Positions 44,928-54,170 of a DNA stretch of 54,170 bases are shown piece by piece (the first letter of the stretch is position 1; every line of letters starts with the position of its first letter). The notes below the pieces were generated by a model. It worked only from the letters and a program-made list of their open reading frames with translations, was not told where the DNA came from and made no database searches. Both the position numbers and the translations under genes were made by a program. The stretch covers positions 1 through 54,170 of the forward strand of contig JAFXVN010000007.1 in assembly GCA_017524545.1 (NCBI GenBank). The letters are read 5' to 3'. The stretch comes from Bacteroidaceae bacterium (GTDB lineage Bacteria; Bacteroidota; Bacteroidia; Bacteroidales; Bacteroidaceae).

Positions 44928-45203
44928 TCAGAACAGATCAGAATGAGTACCCGTGTCAATCATAACAAGCAGCAACTCTGCATCGTGTTGTTCCCAAACG
45001 AGCAGCCAGTCGCCTTTTATATGACATTCCCACTTGCCTTTGTAGATGCCGGACAACTTATGAGGACGATATTGCGAGGGCAGCGAACCAGACTGCATGA
45101 GCAAGGAAATGACAATACGCAAGTCGTCCATTGGAAGACCTCGTTTCTTCATCCTCTCCACGCTCTTGTCGAAGCGTTTGGTCGTACGGACAGAATAGCT
45201 CAT
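44928..45203 (-). CDS. YafQ/RelE-type mRNA-interferase toxin
   Basis: The 91-aa protein has the YafQ-family pattern: KRFDKSVERMKKRGLPMDDL, HKLSGIYKGKWECHIKGDWL (His residues as in the active-site groove), VWEQHDAELLLVMIDTGTHSDLF. These toxins cleave mRNA in the ribosome A-site. Its antitoxin gene lies 2 bp upstream. The pair sits between parE and coaD. Confidence 0.9.
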   Translation of the reverse strand: MSYSVRTTKRFDKSVERMKKRGLPMDDLRIVISLLMQSGSLPSQYRPHKLSGIYKGKWECHIKGDWLLVWEQHDAELLLVMIDTGTHSDLF

Positions 45204-45205
45204 GA

Positions 45206-45421
45206 TTAAATGCCCAAGTGTTCAAACACTTCCTCCGGCGTGGAGAATGTATCACTCACGCGTCCTAAACGGACATCCTCTAATGCCTCGTCAATGCCTC
45301 TTTTCTTGGCAACACTCTTACGTTGCGGCAGAATCCTCACACCATCCAAAGCATTCAGAACCTTCCGAATGCTGCTCATGATGGCAGGGTTCTCTATCTG
45401 GATTGTCAAAGTGTTCGTCAT
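45206..45421 (-). CDS. Antitoxin of the YafQ-type pair
   Basis: The 71-aa protein has an N-terminal strand (TLTIQIENPAIMSSIRKVLN) and a C-terminal GIDEALEDVRLGRVSDTFST, then EEVFEHLGI, the tail shape seen in antitoxins that wrap YafQ/RelE toxins. The N-terminal part probably binds DNA and represses the pair. It starts 18 bp after the parE stop. Confidence 0.8.
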   Translation of the reverse strand: MTNTLTIQIENPAIMSSIRKVLNALDGVRILPQRKSVAKKRGIDEALEDVRLGRVSDTFSTPEEVFEHLGI

Positions 45422-45439
45422 ATTGTTGCTCTTTTGTTG

Positions 45440-47422
45440 TTATTCCGTTTCTTCGTTCGCCAGGTCTTCTTCTATGACAAGGTTGTCGATGATGAAGTTC
45501 TGGCGGTCCATAGTGTTGTCGCCCATGTAGAAATTCAGCAGCTCTGCCACTTGGTCGGACTTGTGGAGCGTCACCTGGTCGAGGCGGATGTCGGGGCCAA
45601 TGAAATTGCGGAACTCTTCGGGACTGATTTCGCCCAAGCCTTTGAAGCGCGTTATCTCAGGCTCTGGGCCGAGGTCGTCGATGGCTTGCTGGCGTTCTTC
45701 CTCCGAGTAGCAGTACTGCGTCACGAAGTCCTTCGAGAGGCTGAGGTGGCGTGGACGCTTGCCGTCGCTGTAGGCGGCACTGTCCTCGGCATTGTCGCGG
45801 GCGGCAAGCTCTGCCTCGATAGCGCTGAGCTTTGCCTTTCCTATCTTCGTCTTCCTGCCGCGCACGCGGAACAAAGGCGTCTGCAGGATAAAGACGTGCC
45901 CCTTCTTGACCAGCTCCGGGAAGAACTTCAGGAAGAAGGTAAGCATGAGGAGGCGGATGTGCATACCATCGTCGTCGGCATCGGTCGCCACAATGACCTT
46001 GTTGTAGCGCAAGCCGTCCAGCCCGTCCTCGATGTTGAGGGCCGCCTGCAAGAGGTTGAACTCCTCGTTCTCATAGACCACCTTCTTGGTGAGCTTGTAG
46101 CAGTTGAGAGGCTTGCCTCGCAGGGAGAAGACCGCCTGTGTGTTGACGTCGCGGCTCTTTGTGATGCTGCCGCTGGCGGAGTCACCCTCGGTAATGAAGA
46201 TGCTGCTCTCTTCCTGTAGCTCGCCCTTGGTGTCGGTCAGGTGTACGCGGCAGTCGCGCAGCTTGCGGTTGTGCAGGCTTGCCTTCTTCGACATCTCGCG
46301 GGCTTTCTTCGCCACACCTGCCATCTCTTTACGAAGCTTCTCGCTCTCCGCCACCTTCTGCAGGATGATGTCTGCCACATCGGTGTTCTTGTGCAGGTAG
46401 TTATCGACCTGTTCCTTGACGAAGTCGCCAATGAACTTGTCGATGGAGATGCCACCTTCCGGCTCTGTCGTGGTGCTGCCGAGCTTCACCTTCGTCTGGC
46501 TCTCGAAGAGCGGCTCCTGTATGTTGATGCTGATGGCAGCCACCATGCCGTTGCGGATGTCGGCATACTCATAGCTCTTGCCGCTGTAGTCCTTGATGAC
46601 CTCGGCAATGTACTTCTTGAAAGCCGCCTGATGCGTGCCGCCAAGAGTGGTGTTCTGTCCGTTGACGAAGGAGTAGTATTCCTCGCCGTTCTGCTTCGTA
46701 TGGGTGAAGGCAATCTCAATGTCCTCGCCACGAAGGTGTACGATGGGATAGAGCGGCTCGTAGTCCATGCGGTCGGAGAGGAGGTCGGAGAGTCCGTCGC
46801 GCGAGATGATGCGGCGGCCATTGAACATAACGGTGAGACCCGTGTTGAGGTAGGTGTAGTTGCGAAGCATCACCTCCACGAACTCCCCACGGAAGGCATA
46901 GTGCTTGAAGAGCGATGCGTCCGGCTCGAAGAAGACGGCTGTGCCGTTCTCGTCCTGCGTGGCCTCTGTGGTGTCGCTTTCAAGAATGCCTTTGCTGAAG
47001 ACGGCACGGCGTGTCTGCCCGTCGCGGAAGCTCTGCACCTCAAACCGTGTGCTCAAGGCGTTCACCGCCTTGAGTCCCACACCGTTCAGGCCGACACTCT
47101 TCTGGAAAGCCTTCGAGTCGTACTTGCCGCCCGTGTTAAGCATAGAGACCGCCTCGACGAGCTTGCCCAAGGGGATGCCGCGCCCGTAGTCGCGGACGCT
47201 GACGCGCAAATTGTCCTCTATATCGACCTCAATGCGCTTGCCGGCTCCCATCTTGAACTCATCGATGCTGTTATCGATGACCTCCTTGAGGAGCACATAG
47301 ATGCCATCCTCTGCCTGAGAGCCGTCGCTGAGACGCCCGATGTACATGCCAGGGCGCGTGCGGATGTGCTCCATGTCGGAGAGGTGGCGGATATTACCTT
47401 CGTCGTATTGTGCTGAATTCAT
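45440..47422 (-). CDS. parE: DNA topoisomerase IV (type IIA) subunit B
   Basis: The 660-aa protein has the GHKL ATPase motifs [32 protein letters not shown] and [20 protein letters not shown], the transducer domain, and the TOPRIM start [10 protein letters not shown] with DADDDGMHI. It lacks the insertion of many GyrB proteins, and the coaD neighbourhood is typical for parE in Bacteroidales. ParE with ParC unlinks daughter chromosomes. ParC is not in the window. Confidence 0.93.
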   Translation of the reverse strand: MNSAQYDEGNIRHLSDMEHIRTRPGMYIGRLSDGSQAEDGIYVLLKEVIDNSIDEFKMGAGKRIEVDIEDNLRVSVRDYGRGIPLGKLVEAVSMLNTGGKYDSKAFQKSVGLNGVGLKAVNALSTRFEVQSFRDGQTRRAVFSKGILESDTTEATQDENGTAVFFEPDASLFKHYAFRGEFVEVMLRNYTYLNTGLTVMFNGRRIISRDGLSDLLSDRMDYEPLYPIVHLRGEDIEIAFTHTKQNGEEYYSFVNGQNTTLGGTHQAAFKKYIAEVIKDYSGKSYEYADIRNGMVAAISINIQEPLFESQTKVKLGSTTTEPEGGISIDKFIGDFVKEQVDNYLHKNTDVADIILQKVAESEKLRKEMAGVAKKAREMSKKASLHNRKLRDCRVHLTDTKGELQEESSIFITEGDSASGSITKSRDVNTQAVFSLRGKPLNCYKLTKKVVYENEEFNLLQAALNIEDGLDGLRYNKVIVATDADDDGMHIRLLMLTFFLKFFPELVKKGHVFILQTPLFRVRGRKTKIGKAKLSAIEAELAARDNAEDSAAYSDGKRPRHLSLSKDFVTQYCYSEEERQQAIDDLGPEPEITRFKGLGEISPEEFRNFIGPDIRLDQVTLHKSDQVAELLNFYMGDNTMDRQNFIIDNLVIEEDLANEETE

Positions 47423-47440
47423 TGTTTATTCGTTATTGGG

Positions 47441-47467
47441 ACTATAGAGACTATAGAAACTATAGTG
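47441..47467. repeat. Three 9-bp tandem repeats ACTATAGnn
   Basis: ACTATAG at 47441, 47450 and 47459, each followed by two variable bases. They lie between the parE start and the end of the gene upstream, and overlap the latter's stop codon. Confidence 0.6.
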
Positions 47468-48611
47468 CTTTACAAAAGACTGCACGGCGCTTGTGGATGA
47501 CGCAATCGAGGTTCTTCCACTGCATCTGGCTTGCCTTGTTGTCTTCAAGCTGGGGATGTGTCTCCGCCCACTCGTAGCCACCACTGATGCCGTTCGGTAT
47601 CATGTCGGCAAAGAAGAGCGCGTTGGCTCCCTTGTCCTGATACTCGGGCAGGACACCCACCAGGAGCATGTCGAGTATCTGGTGCTTACGCTTGAACCAC
47701 AGTTCGCGGGCTATATACCACCAGCCGAAGGGGAAGAGCTTGCCTTTGGCTTTCTGCACAGCACGGCTCAAACTGGGAATACATACACCAACACCGATGA
47801 TTTCACCCTCAGCGTTCTCCACAACAGAGAGAAAGCGACGGTCTATCAGCATCAAGAAACGGTCTGCATACCAGTCCATTTGGTTCTCGTCGAGCGCACT
47901 GTAGCCATAGAGTTCTGCGTAAGCCCGATTGACAACGCCAAGCAACTTCTGCACATAACCGCCCTTCTTGATTTCCTTCTTGCTGTTGAAATGGCGGACG
48001 CGGAAGCCGTAGCGTTGCTGCGCTATCTGTGCCACGCGGAAGTATTTTGCGTTGTTCGCTTCGTGTTCACCCCTGGGGATGAACACCTTGCGCTCCACCC
48101 AGCCTGTTTCCTTCTCGAAGCCCAACTGGGCCAAATGCTGCGGATAATAGGGGTAGTTGTAGATGGTGCAAAGGGTGGAGAGCTGGTCGAAACCTTCAAT
48201 CAGCATACCTTCGGGGTCAAGGTCGGTGAAGCCGAGCGGCCCCACGATACGTGTCATGCCCTTCTTCCGCCCCCACTGCTCGACAGCATCGAGCAAGGCA
48301 CGGCTCACCTCAAGGTCGTCTATGAAGTCTATCCAGCCGAAACGCACCTCCTGACGATTCCAGCACTCGTTGGCACGTGTGTTGATGATCGCTGCCACAC
48401 GCCCCACGATACGCCCGTCCCGTCGAGCCAGGAAGAAGGCTGCTTCGCAGAAACAGAAAGCAGGGTTACAGCGGGCATCGAGTACCTCCAACGTATCTTC
48501 GAGCAAGTCTGGCACAGCATACGGACATTCCTTGTACAGCTCATAGTTGAAGCGCACAAATGCACGCATTTCCTTGGCTGAGGCTATCTGGCTGACTGTT
48601 ACATTAGTCAT
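47460..48611 (-). CDS. GNAT-like acetyltransferase family protein
   Basis: This 383-aa cytoplasmic protein is of a type common in Bacteroidota. The first half contains a GNAT-like core (AAFFLARRDGRIVGRVAAII, then VRFGWIDFID, and GPLGFTDLDPEGMLIEGFDQ), and the second half repeats such a fold (FLSVVENAEGEIIGVGVCIP, then MLLVGVLPEYQDKGANALFF). So it may hold two related domains. Substrate is not known. It lies upstream of parE in the same direction, 37 bp away. Confidence 0.7.
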   Translation of the reverse strand: MTNVTVSQIASAKEMRAFVRFNYELYKECPYAVPDLLEDTLEVLDARCNPAFCFCEAAFFLARRDGRIVGRVAAIINTRANECWNRQEVRFGWIDFIDDLEVSRALLDAVEQWGRKKGMTRIVGPLGFTDLDPEGMLIEGFDQLSTLCTIYNYPYYPQHLAQLGFEKETGWVERKVFIPRGEHEANNAKYFRVAQIAQQRYGFRVRHFNSKKEIKKGGYVQKLLGVVNRAYAELYGYSALDENQMDWYADRFLMLIDRRFLSVVENAEGEIIGVGVCIPSLSRAVQKAKGKLFPFGWWYIARELWFKRKHQILDMLLVGVLPEYQDKGANALFFADMIPNGISGGYEWAETHPQLEDNKASQMQWKNLDCVIHKRRAVFCKAL

Positions 48612-48646
48612 GTCGCGTTTTGTTCCTTTTATACATGTTTAGCGTG

Positions 48647-48654
48647 CAAAGATA
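48647..48654 (-). promoter_or_regulatory. -7 box of the GNAT-like gene
   Basis: The minus strand reads TATCTTTG, 35 bp upstream of ATG 48611. No clear -33 box is visible. Confidence 0.45.
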
Positions 48655-48715
48655 GCAATAATTATCGAGACTATTGCCCTTTCCTGCCCGAAAAATCTGC
48701 AAAAACGGCGTTATT

Positions 48716-51700
48716 TTATCGTTTAACCTCTTCCGCAAGGACATTGAACTCGGCTCCAGAAGCGAAGTCTGCACCGTTCTGGCTGGAGAGCGCAGTGAAA
48801 CGCAGGTAGCGGGCACGCTGCGGCTGGGGCAGCATCACCTTCTTCTCCTTCGACGAACCATCGAACTCGCCTTCGCTGACGGGGTCAGTCCAGTTCTTGC
48901 CGTCGGCACTGAGCTGCACGCGATAGCCCTTGATGTTACCGTTGGGGCTGCCATCCTGTCGAGGAAGGTAGCTGAAGCCCTTGATGAGCTTCTCCTCGCC
49001 GCAGTCGAAATCGACCCAGTGCGGGTACTTCGGCACGGTGATACTGTACATCGTGTGCCAGATGCTGCTCGGGTCGCCATCGACAAGGTTCTTGGCGTAG
49101 TCGCCGCCCGGGCCTTCCTCACTGCTTACATACACCACCTCGACAGGCACCTTCTCGATGCGCTCGAAGGTTGCTGCCGTCTGATTCTTCGGATAGGTCT
49201 TGTACCATGCAACCACCGTTCCACCCTCGCGCAAATCGAAGGGGCCGGTGTATTCCTGCTCTTTGCCCTTGCCTACCTTATAGCATATCTTATAGAGTTC
49301 CTTGAGGGTCTTGGGGTCTCCCGAAATGGTGACTTTGCCTGCCTTGTCTCTCAAGATGGCAACAGGACAAACCGGCCAAGCCCTGACAAGCGCACGCTTC
49401 GAGAGGTCGTCGCCTTTCGAGACGGGACGGATGATGAGCTTCATCTGATGCAAGGCCCCAAGCACCTGGTCGGGCTTCAACGGACCGCCTTGTCCGCAGC
49501 TGTTGCCGCCCAGTCCGTTCACCTTGCAGTCGAGGTGCAGATAGGTGCCGTCGCTCTTCGGAAGCTCGTGCGGATGGGCAGCCACAGTCATTTGCTGGGC
49601 ACTCCAAGGCAAAGCCGAGGTGCTCATCACTTCGTCGCCGCTGATGAACTGCAAGCCGCTGCCGCTCTCGTTTGTCAAGGCACACCAGCGCACATCCTCG
49701 CGATTGCCCATGCTCTGAGGCTTGGGGAAGTTCACGAACTGCTCCTGCACGGTGCTCTCATACAGTCCGATGAAGGAGCCTGTCTTGCGGTCGTTGTAGT
49801 TGTTCAAGGGGCCGCGTCCGTAGTAAGTGTATTGGCTGTACTGGACAGGCAGCTTCAGCTCGTAACCCAGTCGGGGCAGAGCCAAGTCGGGGTCGCTCGT
49901 GACAATGGTGCTTGCAAGGGCAACCGTGCCGTCGGGAAAGACTTCATAGGTCTGCATGGTCGTGAAGGAGCATGGTTCGCCCTCGCCTGCCGGCTCATCC
50001 ACACCTTCGTAGGGCTGACCGGCCTTGCCCGCACGACGCTTCGCGCCGCCAAAGCCCTTGGCCTGACTCTTGACAGTAAAGGTGACAAGCATCGAGCCAT
50101 CCACCTCCTTTTCTATGTTGGGCTTGCCTTGGGCCTGATGCTGCAGAGCGTACAATCCCTGGCGGAACCATTGGTCGCGAGCCCAGTTGTCGTTATCGAC
50201 AGGAGCACGGAAAGCGGACAACAGCAGAGGCGAATCCGAGAAGACGGTCTTGCCCTCATACTGCATCCCGCAAAGGCTGCCGGTCGCATTGTCGAAGGTG
50301 ACGGTGAAGCCCTTGCCGCTCACAATCGTCTTGTCGGCGTTCTTTGTCAGCGCCAGAGGCTCCTTTTTGTCGTAAGGAATCTCGGCATAATCGGTACTCT
50401 TGCGTGTGCTGCCAAGCTCCAACTGCTCGTCCATCTGCACATAGCCCATCTTTGCCCAAGGCATATCGGCTTTGAGTCGGAACTCCACATTCAGGAAGTA
50501 TTCGCCGCTCTCGCTCATATCGACGGGGCAGAGGGCACGTTGTTTCTGGCGCGGCTGAAGGTTCTCGTGCAAGGAGATGGGTATCTCCTTCACCTTCTTG
50601 CCGTCCTTGACGAGGCACGCCACGATGTCGTAAGTGTTGGTGTATATTGGCTCGAAGTAGTTCTTGTTGAAGATGGTGATGTCGGCAACTGTCCTGCCAT
50701 TCTTCTCCTCGACATCCTTCAGGGTCACACCGACATTCTGATAGACCTTCTTCACCTCGAAGTATTGCGGCTTGGGGGAGAAGTCGGGCAGCAGGATGCC
50801 GTTCATGCAGAACATGCCGTCGTTGGGCCAGTCGCCGTGGTCGCCGCCATAGCCCATGTACTTGATGCCGTCCTTCGTATAGGTGTCAATGGCCTGGTCC
50901 ACCCAGTCCCAAATGGCACCGCCACAGAAGAGGTTCGTGCTCTCCATTGCCTCCCAGTAATCCACGAGGTTGCCCAACGAGTTGCCCATCGAATGAGCGT
51001 ATTCCGAGATATGATAGGGGTACTTGATGCCCTTTCTCATCTCCTTTGCGGCATAGCGCACCCAATCGACACTTGGATATTGGTTCGAGCCCATATCCAC
51101 GATGTCGTTGTTGCGCTCGTACTGAACGGGACGGCTCGTGTCGAAACTCTTAATGGCATTGTAGGCTGCCACGAAGTTCTCGCCGGGGCCAGCCTCGTTG
51201 CCCAAGCTCCAGATGACGATGCAGGGATAGTTGATGTGGCTGTGCACCATCTCCATGTTCCTTGCCACATGCGCTGCCCGCCACTCTGCCGGATGCGAAA
51301 GGCTCTCCTGACCATAGTAATACTCATGGCTCTCTATGTTGGCCTCATCCTCAAGGTAGAGACCGTACTTGTCTGCAAGATAATAGAAGTAAGGGTCGTT
51401 GCTGTAGTGCGAGAGACGGACATGGTTGATGTTGCCTCGCTTCATTATCATCACCTCCTCTGTCATCTGTTCGCGCGTGATGGCGTGGCCTGTAGTGAGG
51501 TTCGTCTCGTGGCGGTTCACGCCCTTCAACTTCACGGGCTTGCCATTGACATAGAAGTAGCGGCCTGCCAAGCCGAACTCATCGTCCTTTGCCTCTGTGT
51601 CGCGTATCTCTACGGTGCGGATGCCGAAGTAGGTGGAAGTGCAGTCCAGAAGCCGCCCCTTCTTGTCCTTCAGCTCTGCCACAAGGACATAGCGATGGGG

Positions 51701-52792
51701 AGCCTCGGCGCTCCATAGGCGGGGATTAGAGAAGAGTGTGGTCGCCTTTACCTCTGCCGTTGCGCCTTTATCCATCTTCTCAAAAGGCGAGGCGTCTATT
51801 GTCTGCTGGTGGACGCAACCGCTTGTCTCGTCGGTATAGAGCTTGACAGGATAGATGCTGTAGGTCATCTTCATGCCCTTCTGTGCCTTATCCGTAAGGT
51901 TACTCAGCTTGTAGTCGATGCTGAGAGTGGCATTCTCGCCAAGCTGTGTAGTGCGCACCACCAAATCATTAATTTGCACCTTCGGGAAGGCAGTCAGGTA
52001 GGTGCTGCGGAAGATGCCGGGCAGACGGAACATGTCCTGCGCCTCGAGGAAAGAGCCGTCGCTATTGCGATAAACCTCCACGGCAACGATATTCTCACCT
52101 TCTTTCAGATATTCCGTGATGTCGAAGCGTGCCGTGTTGCGACTGTTCTTGCTGAAGCCGATGTAACGACCGTTAATCCAGAGATAGAAGAAGCTGTCCA
52201 CGCCATCGAAGTTGAGGACAATCTGCCTGCCCTTCCATTCAGCAGGCATGGTGAAGGTGCGGCGGTAAGAACCTACCTCGTTGCGATACTTGTAGGTCGT
52301 CCATCGCTGGTCCTTCGGCTCGCGCATCACGCCCTCGCGCCAGTCGTCCTTCTTCACTTCGTGGTAGAAGATGACAGGCTGGTTGACGTAGATAGGCACG
52401 CCATACTTCATCTCGCCATGCTTGCCAAGTCCCTGGACGTTCCAACAGCCAGGCACTTTGATGTCGTCCCACCCCTTTATATCGAAGGAAGTGTCGGCAA
52501 AGCCCTTGGGCCTCTGCTCGGGGTTGGGCGACCAACGGAACTTCCATGTTCCGTCGAGACTCTGATAGTATTTGCTGCCTTCGGGCAATACAGAGCGTGC
52601 CGCCTCTGCATCGGCAAAGGGGAAGATATGGGCACGAGGCTGGAGCTTGTTCAGCGAGAGCTTTTCAGGACTTTGCCACTCGGTGCCGTCGGGTGCCGAA
52701 GCCTGCTTGTAGAGAAAGCCCTGAAGGGCATCATCGGCACTGGCACAGAAGGCAAGTGCAGAAAGAAGGATGGTTGTGAGGAAGGTTTTCAT
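48716..52792 (-). CDS. Large secreted GH2 beta-galactosidase with discoidin-like C-terminus
   Basis: This 1358-aa protein has a signal peptide (MKTFLTTILLSALAFCASA) and full LacZ-type architecture: sugar-binding domain (YQSLDGTWKFRWSPNPEQRP), Ig-like domains, TIM barrel with acid/base E533 in IVIWSLGNEAGPG and nucleophile E597 in HISEYAHSMGNS, and a small-chain-like domain (ALPWSAQQM). The last ~140 residues (YAKNLVDGDPSSIWHTMY, HWVDFDCGEEKLI, RYLRFTALSSQNG) form an F5/8 type C (discoidin) carbohydrate-binding domain. It likely removes beta-galactose from plant or host glycans. The PfkB kinase gene lies 15 bp upstream in the same direction, so they form an operon. Confidence 0.9.
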   Translation of the reverse strand: MKTFLTTILLSALAFCASADDALQGFLYKQASAPDGTEWQSPEKLSLNKLQPRAHIFPFADAEAARSVLPEGSKYYQSLDGTWKFRWSPNPEQRPKGFADTSFDIKGWDDIKVPGCWNVQGLGKHGEMKYGVPIYVNQPVIFYHEVKKDDWREGVMREPKDQRWTTYKYRNEVGSYRRTFTMPAEWKGRQIVLNFDGVDSFFYLWINGRYIGFSKNSRNTARFDITEYLKEGENIVAVEVYRNSDGSFLEAQDMFRLPGIFRSTYLTAFPKVQINDLVVRTTQLGENATLSIDYKLSNLTDKAQKGMKMTYSIYPVKLYTDETSGCVHQQTIDASPFEKMDKGATAEVKATTLFSNPRLWSAEAPHRYVLVAELKDKKGRLLDCTSTYFGIRTVEIRDTEAKDDEFGLAGRYFYVNGKPVKLKGVNRHETNLTTGHAITREQMTEEVMIMKRGNINHVRLSHYSNDPYFYYLADKYGLYLEDEANIESHEYYYGQESLSHPAEWRAAHVARNMEMVHSHINYPCIVIWSLGNEAGPGENFVAAYNAIKSFDTSRPVQYERNNDIVDMGSNQYPSVDWVRYAAKEMRKGIKYPYHISEYAHSMGNSLGNLVDYWEAMESTNLFCGGAIWDWVDQAIDTYTKDGIKYMGYGGDHGDWPNDGMFCMNGILLPDFSPKPQYFEVKKVYQNVGVTLKDVEEKNGRTVADITIFNKNYFEPIYTNTYDIVACLVKDGKKVKEIPISLHENLQPRQKQRALCPVDMSESGEYFLNVEFRLKADMPWAKMGYVQMDEQLELGSTRKSTDYAEIPYDKKEPLALTKNADKTIVSGKGFTVTFDNATGSLCGMQYEGKTVFSDSPLLLSAFRAPVDNDNWARDQWFRQGLYALQHQAQGKPNIEKEVDGSMLVTFTVKSQAKGFGGAKRRAGKAGQPYEGVDEPAGEGEPCSFTTMQTYEVFPDGTVALASTIVTSDPDLALPRLGYELKLPVQYSQYTYYGRGPLNNYNDRKTGSFIGLYESTVQEQFVNFPKPQSMGNREDVRWCALTNESGSGLQFISGDEVMSTSALPWSAQQMTVAAHPHELPKSDGTYLHLDCKVNGLGGNSCGQGGPLKPDQVLGALHQMKLIIRPVSKGDDLSKRALVRAWPVCPVAILRDKAGKVTISGDPKTLKELYKICYKVGKGKEQEYTGPFDLREGGTVVAWYKTYPKNQTAATFERIEKVPVEVVYVSSEEGPGGDYAKNLVDGDPSSIWHTMYSITVPKYPHWVDFDCGEEKLIKGFSYLPRQDGSPNGNIKGYRVQLSADGKNWTDPVSEGEFDGSSKEKKVMLPQPQRARYLRFTALSSQNGADFASGAEFNVLAEEVKR

Positions 52793-52807
52793 GGGAAGAA
52801 TGGGTGT

Positions 52808-53728
52808 TTATGGGAATAATGGGCTTATATAGTTCTCTGTGCTGCGGCAGGTTTCGCCGGCGAAGCGGCAGGCTGTATCGACAAGGCGCTGCCAAGTGTC
52901 GCGACCAGCATGGGACAAGTCTTCGGGCATGATGCCTTCCCATACTATGGCACAGGCGAAGCCGGCATTGAAGCTGTCACCCGCGCCAACGGTGCTCACC
53001 ACATTGTCGATAGGCGGTGCCTGGAAGTCGATGCACCCCACAGGAGTGCAGACCATGATTTGCCCCGCACCCGCCGTACAGATGAGGAGCGGGCAATACT
53101 GGCTGATATACATATTATATATATAACGCGCGTCGCGCGAGGCAAACAGCACTTCGAAGTCGTCGGCACTGCCTCTTACAATTGTGCTCTGGCGGAAGTT
53201 CTCCAGAATAGCAGGCATAAGGGACTCGCGTTCGTCCTGATGGTTGCGGCGGAAGTTGAGGTCGTAATAGACAACGGCATCCGCTTGGGCTGCACGCTCC
53301 TGCAACTGCTTTATCAGAGGACGCATACCGGCACACACCGAATAGTGGGAGCCATAGAGAAGCACATCGCCGCGTTTCATTTCAGGCAACGTCCAGGACG
53401 ATGCGATATGAGGCGGTGTTTTATAGAAAAGATAGTTAGCGTCGCAGTTCTCACCGAGGAAAGCAAGGCTGATGGCACTCTTCTCGCCCTCTCGCAACTG
53501 GAAGTGTTCGGTGCCGACACCATTCGCTTGCAGGAAGTCCACCGTCTGCCGTCCCACGATGTCCGCGCCAGTATAGCCGACAAATGTACAGGGCACTCCA
53601 GCTCGCCCCACGCTGATGATGCTGTTGAAGCTGCTGCCGCCCGGCACTGCCGCTACAGGCTGTCCGTTGCGGAAGAGGATGTCCAAAACAGATTCGCCTA
53701 CACCGACGACTTTCCTTGCGTTTTCCAT
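52808..53728 (-). CDS. PfkB-family carbohydrate kinase (fructokinase-like)
   Basis: ATG 53728 (306 aa) is preferred over 53752, because the latter lies within the predicted -7 box at 53750-53757. Motifs are VVGVGESVLDI, VPGGSSFNSI (sugar site), YTGADIVG, and the catalytic loop TVGAGDSFNAGFACAI with the base Asp. This family phosphorylates fructose, ribose or similar sugars. The 15-bp gap to the GH2 gene suggests they serve one sugar-use pathway. Confidence 0.85.
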   Translation of the reverse strand: MENARKVVGVGESVLDILFRNGQPVAAVPGGSSFNSIISVGRAGVPCTFVGYTGADIVGRQTVDFLQANGVGTEHFQLREGEKSAISLAFLGENCDANYLFYKTPPHIASSWTLPEMKRGDVLLYGSHYSVCAGMRPLIKQLQERAAQADAVVYYDLNFRRNHQDERESLMPAILENFRQSTIVRGSADDFEVLFASRDARYIYNMYISQYCPLLICTAGAGQIMVCTPVGCIDFQAPPIDNVVSTVGAGDSFNAGFACAIVWEGIMPEDLSHAGRDTWQRLVDTACRFAGETCRSTENYISPLFP

Positions 53729-53749
53729 TTGCTTGTCACTTACAGAGCA

Positions 53750-53757
53750 CAAAGATA
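53750..53757 (-). promoter_or_regulatory. -7 box of the kinase/GH2 operon
   Basis: The minus strand reads TATCTTTG, 21 bp upstream of ATG 53728. It supports that start. Confidence 0.5.
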
Positions 53758-53859
53758 CGAAAAATCACCTTCCCACACAAATGTCTTCGCACTTTTCTGT
53801 CTTGCTTTGTGTTAAATCATGCGCCTTCGCACCTTTTGTGTAAAATAAAGCTTCGTTTT

Positions 53860-53891
53860 TTTGTGTGTTTTATGTTTTTGTTTTAACTTTG
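53860..53891 (+). promoter_or_regulatory. Promoter of the HTH gene
   Basis: TTTG 53860-53863, a 20-bp spacer and TAACTTTG 53884-53891 match the Bacteroidota consensus; ATG 53916 follows after 24 bp. Confidence 0.75.
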
Positions 53892-53915
53892 CACTCACAA
53901 CAAAAACAAAAGGAT

Positions 53916-54170
53916 ATGACAGTAGAGGAAAAGATTTCGATTCTGGTGGAGCGTTATTGCCGCAACCGCTCGCACCTCGCCGACATGATTGGCATTTCGC
54001 CCCAGGCCGTCAACAACTGGGTCTATCGCGACCACATTCCCCGTCGCGGCATCGAAGCCATTTTAGCACGGTTCCCACAAGTTGAGCGCGAATGGCTGCG
54101 TGGAAGCAGTGCGCCGCTGTCTTCCGGCCCACTGCCACTGCCGGAAGAGGAAGAAGAGGAGGAAGACGAG
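53916..54170 (+). CDS. Partial HTH (CI-repressor-like) protein
   Basis: ATG 53916 opens a frame that runs off the window after 85 codons. Residues 1-62 form a helix-turn-helix domain (SHLADMIGISPQAVNNWVYR, then IPRRGIEAILARFPQVEREW), as in Bacteroidota CI-like or LexA-like regulators. A Pro-rich link and an acidic run (EEEEEEEDE) follow. The C-terminal part is missing, so a peptidase-type domain cannot be checked. It is divergent from the kinase/GH2 operon. Confidence 0.7.
   Translation, partial: MTVEEKISILVERYCRNRSHLADMIGISPQAVNNWVYRDHIPRRGIEAILARFPQVEREWLRGSSAPLSSGPLPLPEEEEEEEDE

Noticed and set aside
44927-44959. Longer coaD start
   Set aside because: It overlaps the toxin gene; ATG 44926 begins directly before the family motif.

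Overview
The window is a piece of a Bacteroidota chromosome, most likely a gut or rumen Prevotella-like Bacteroidales. The evidence is repeated TTTG-N19/20-TAnnTTTG promoters, many secreted glycan-active proteins with Bacteroidales-type signal peptides, C-terminal dockerin-like or sorting-like tails, a BT4734/VirE-type primase, an IS1380-type transposase remnant, and a parE-coaD gene neighbourhood. Species cannot be told from the sequence.

Layout. (1) 1-2841 is the AT-rich end of a mobile element: a partial unknown gene, a 260-bp block of GTAACC/GGTTAC repeats with a 20-bp palindrome, a VirE-N/PriCT-2 primase-like protein and small unknown genes. It stops abruptly at the Walker A codons of a 5'-truncated comM/yifB gene. 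(2) 2841-19914 is a mosaic of cargo between three decayed 3' fragments of comM (2841-3755, 5889-6071, 19441-19914). Between fragments 1 and 2 lies a secreted CE6-CE1 esterase fusion. Between fragments 2 and 3 lies a peptide natural-product (RiPP-like) cluster. (3) 19917-29779 holds secreted enzymes: a PI-PLC-like protein, an HExxH DUF6055-like protein, a GH2 enzyme and a chitobiase-C/Ig-like protein. An integral-membrane AraC-type regulator is divergent from the last of these. (4) 29773-30134 is a dense array of small hairpins and tandem repeats. (5) 30140-44284 holds two tandem paralogous giant secreted proteins (2333 and 2299 aa) with GLUG/beta-helix-like repeats and a C-terminal dockerin. 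(6) 44489-48611 is housekeeping: coaD, a YafQ-type toxin-antitoxin pair wedged into the parE-coaD unit, parE and an acetyltransferase-like gene. (7) 48716-54170 holds a large GH2 beta-galactosidase with a discoidin-like end, a PfkB sugar kinase upstream in the same direction, and a divergent partial HTH gene.

The most interesting system is the cluster at about 6.4-19.4 kb. A 55-aa gene (9265-9432) encodes a leader followed by three 9-residue repeats KLYYTTLYT. From the first repeat lysine to the end, 19 of 29 residues are Tyr or Thr. It sits directly between a free-standing PqqD-like recognition protein and two HprK-like kinases, amid four radical SAM enzymes, an ABC exporter without a C39 peptidase domain, a possible B2/transglutaminase-like leader peptidase, a SUMF1-type lipoprotein, two NTP_transf_5-type proteins (one truncated) and a Stealth phosphotransferase. 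I infer that radical SAM enzymes modify or cross-link the Tyr/Thr repeats, that kinase or phosphotransfer chemistry acts on the hydroxyl groups, and that the product is exported. I do not recognise this combination as a described RiPP class, but I could not search databases.
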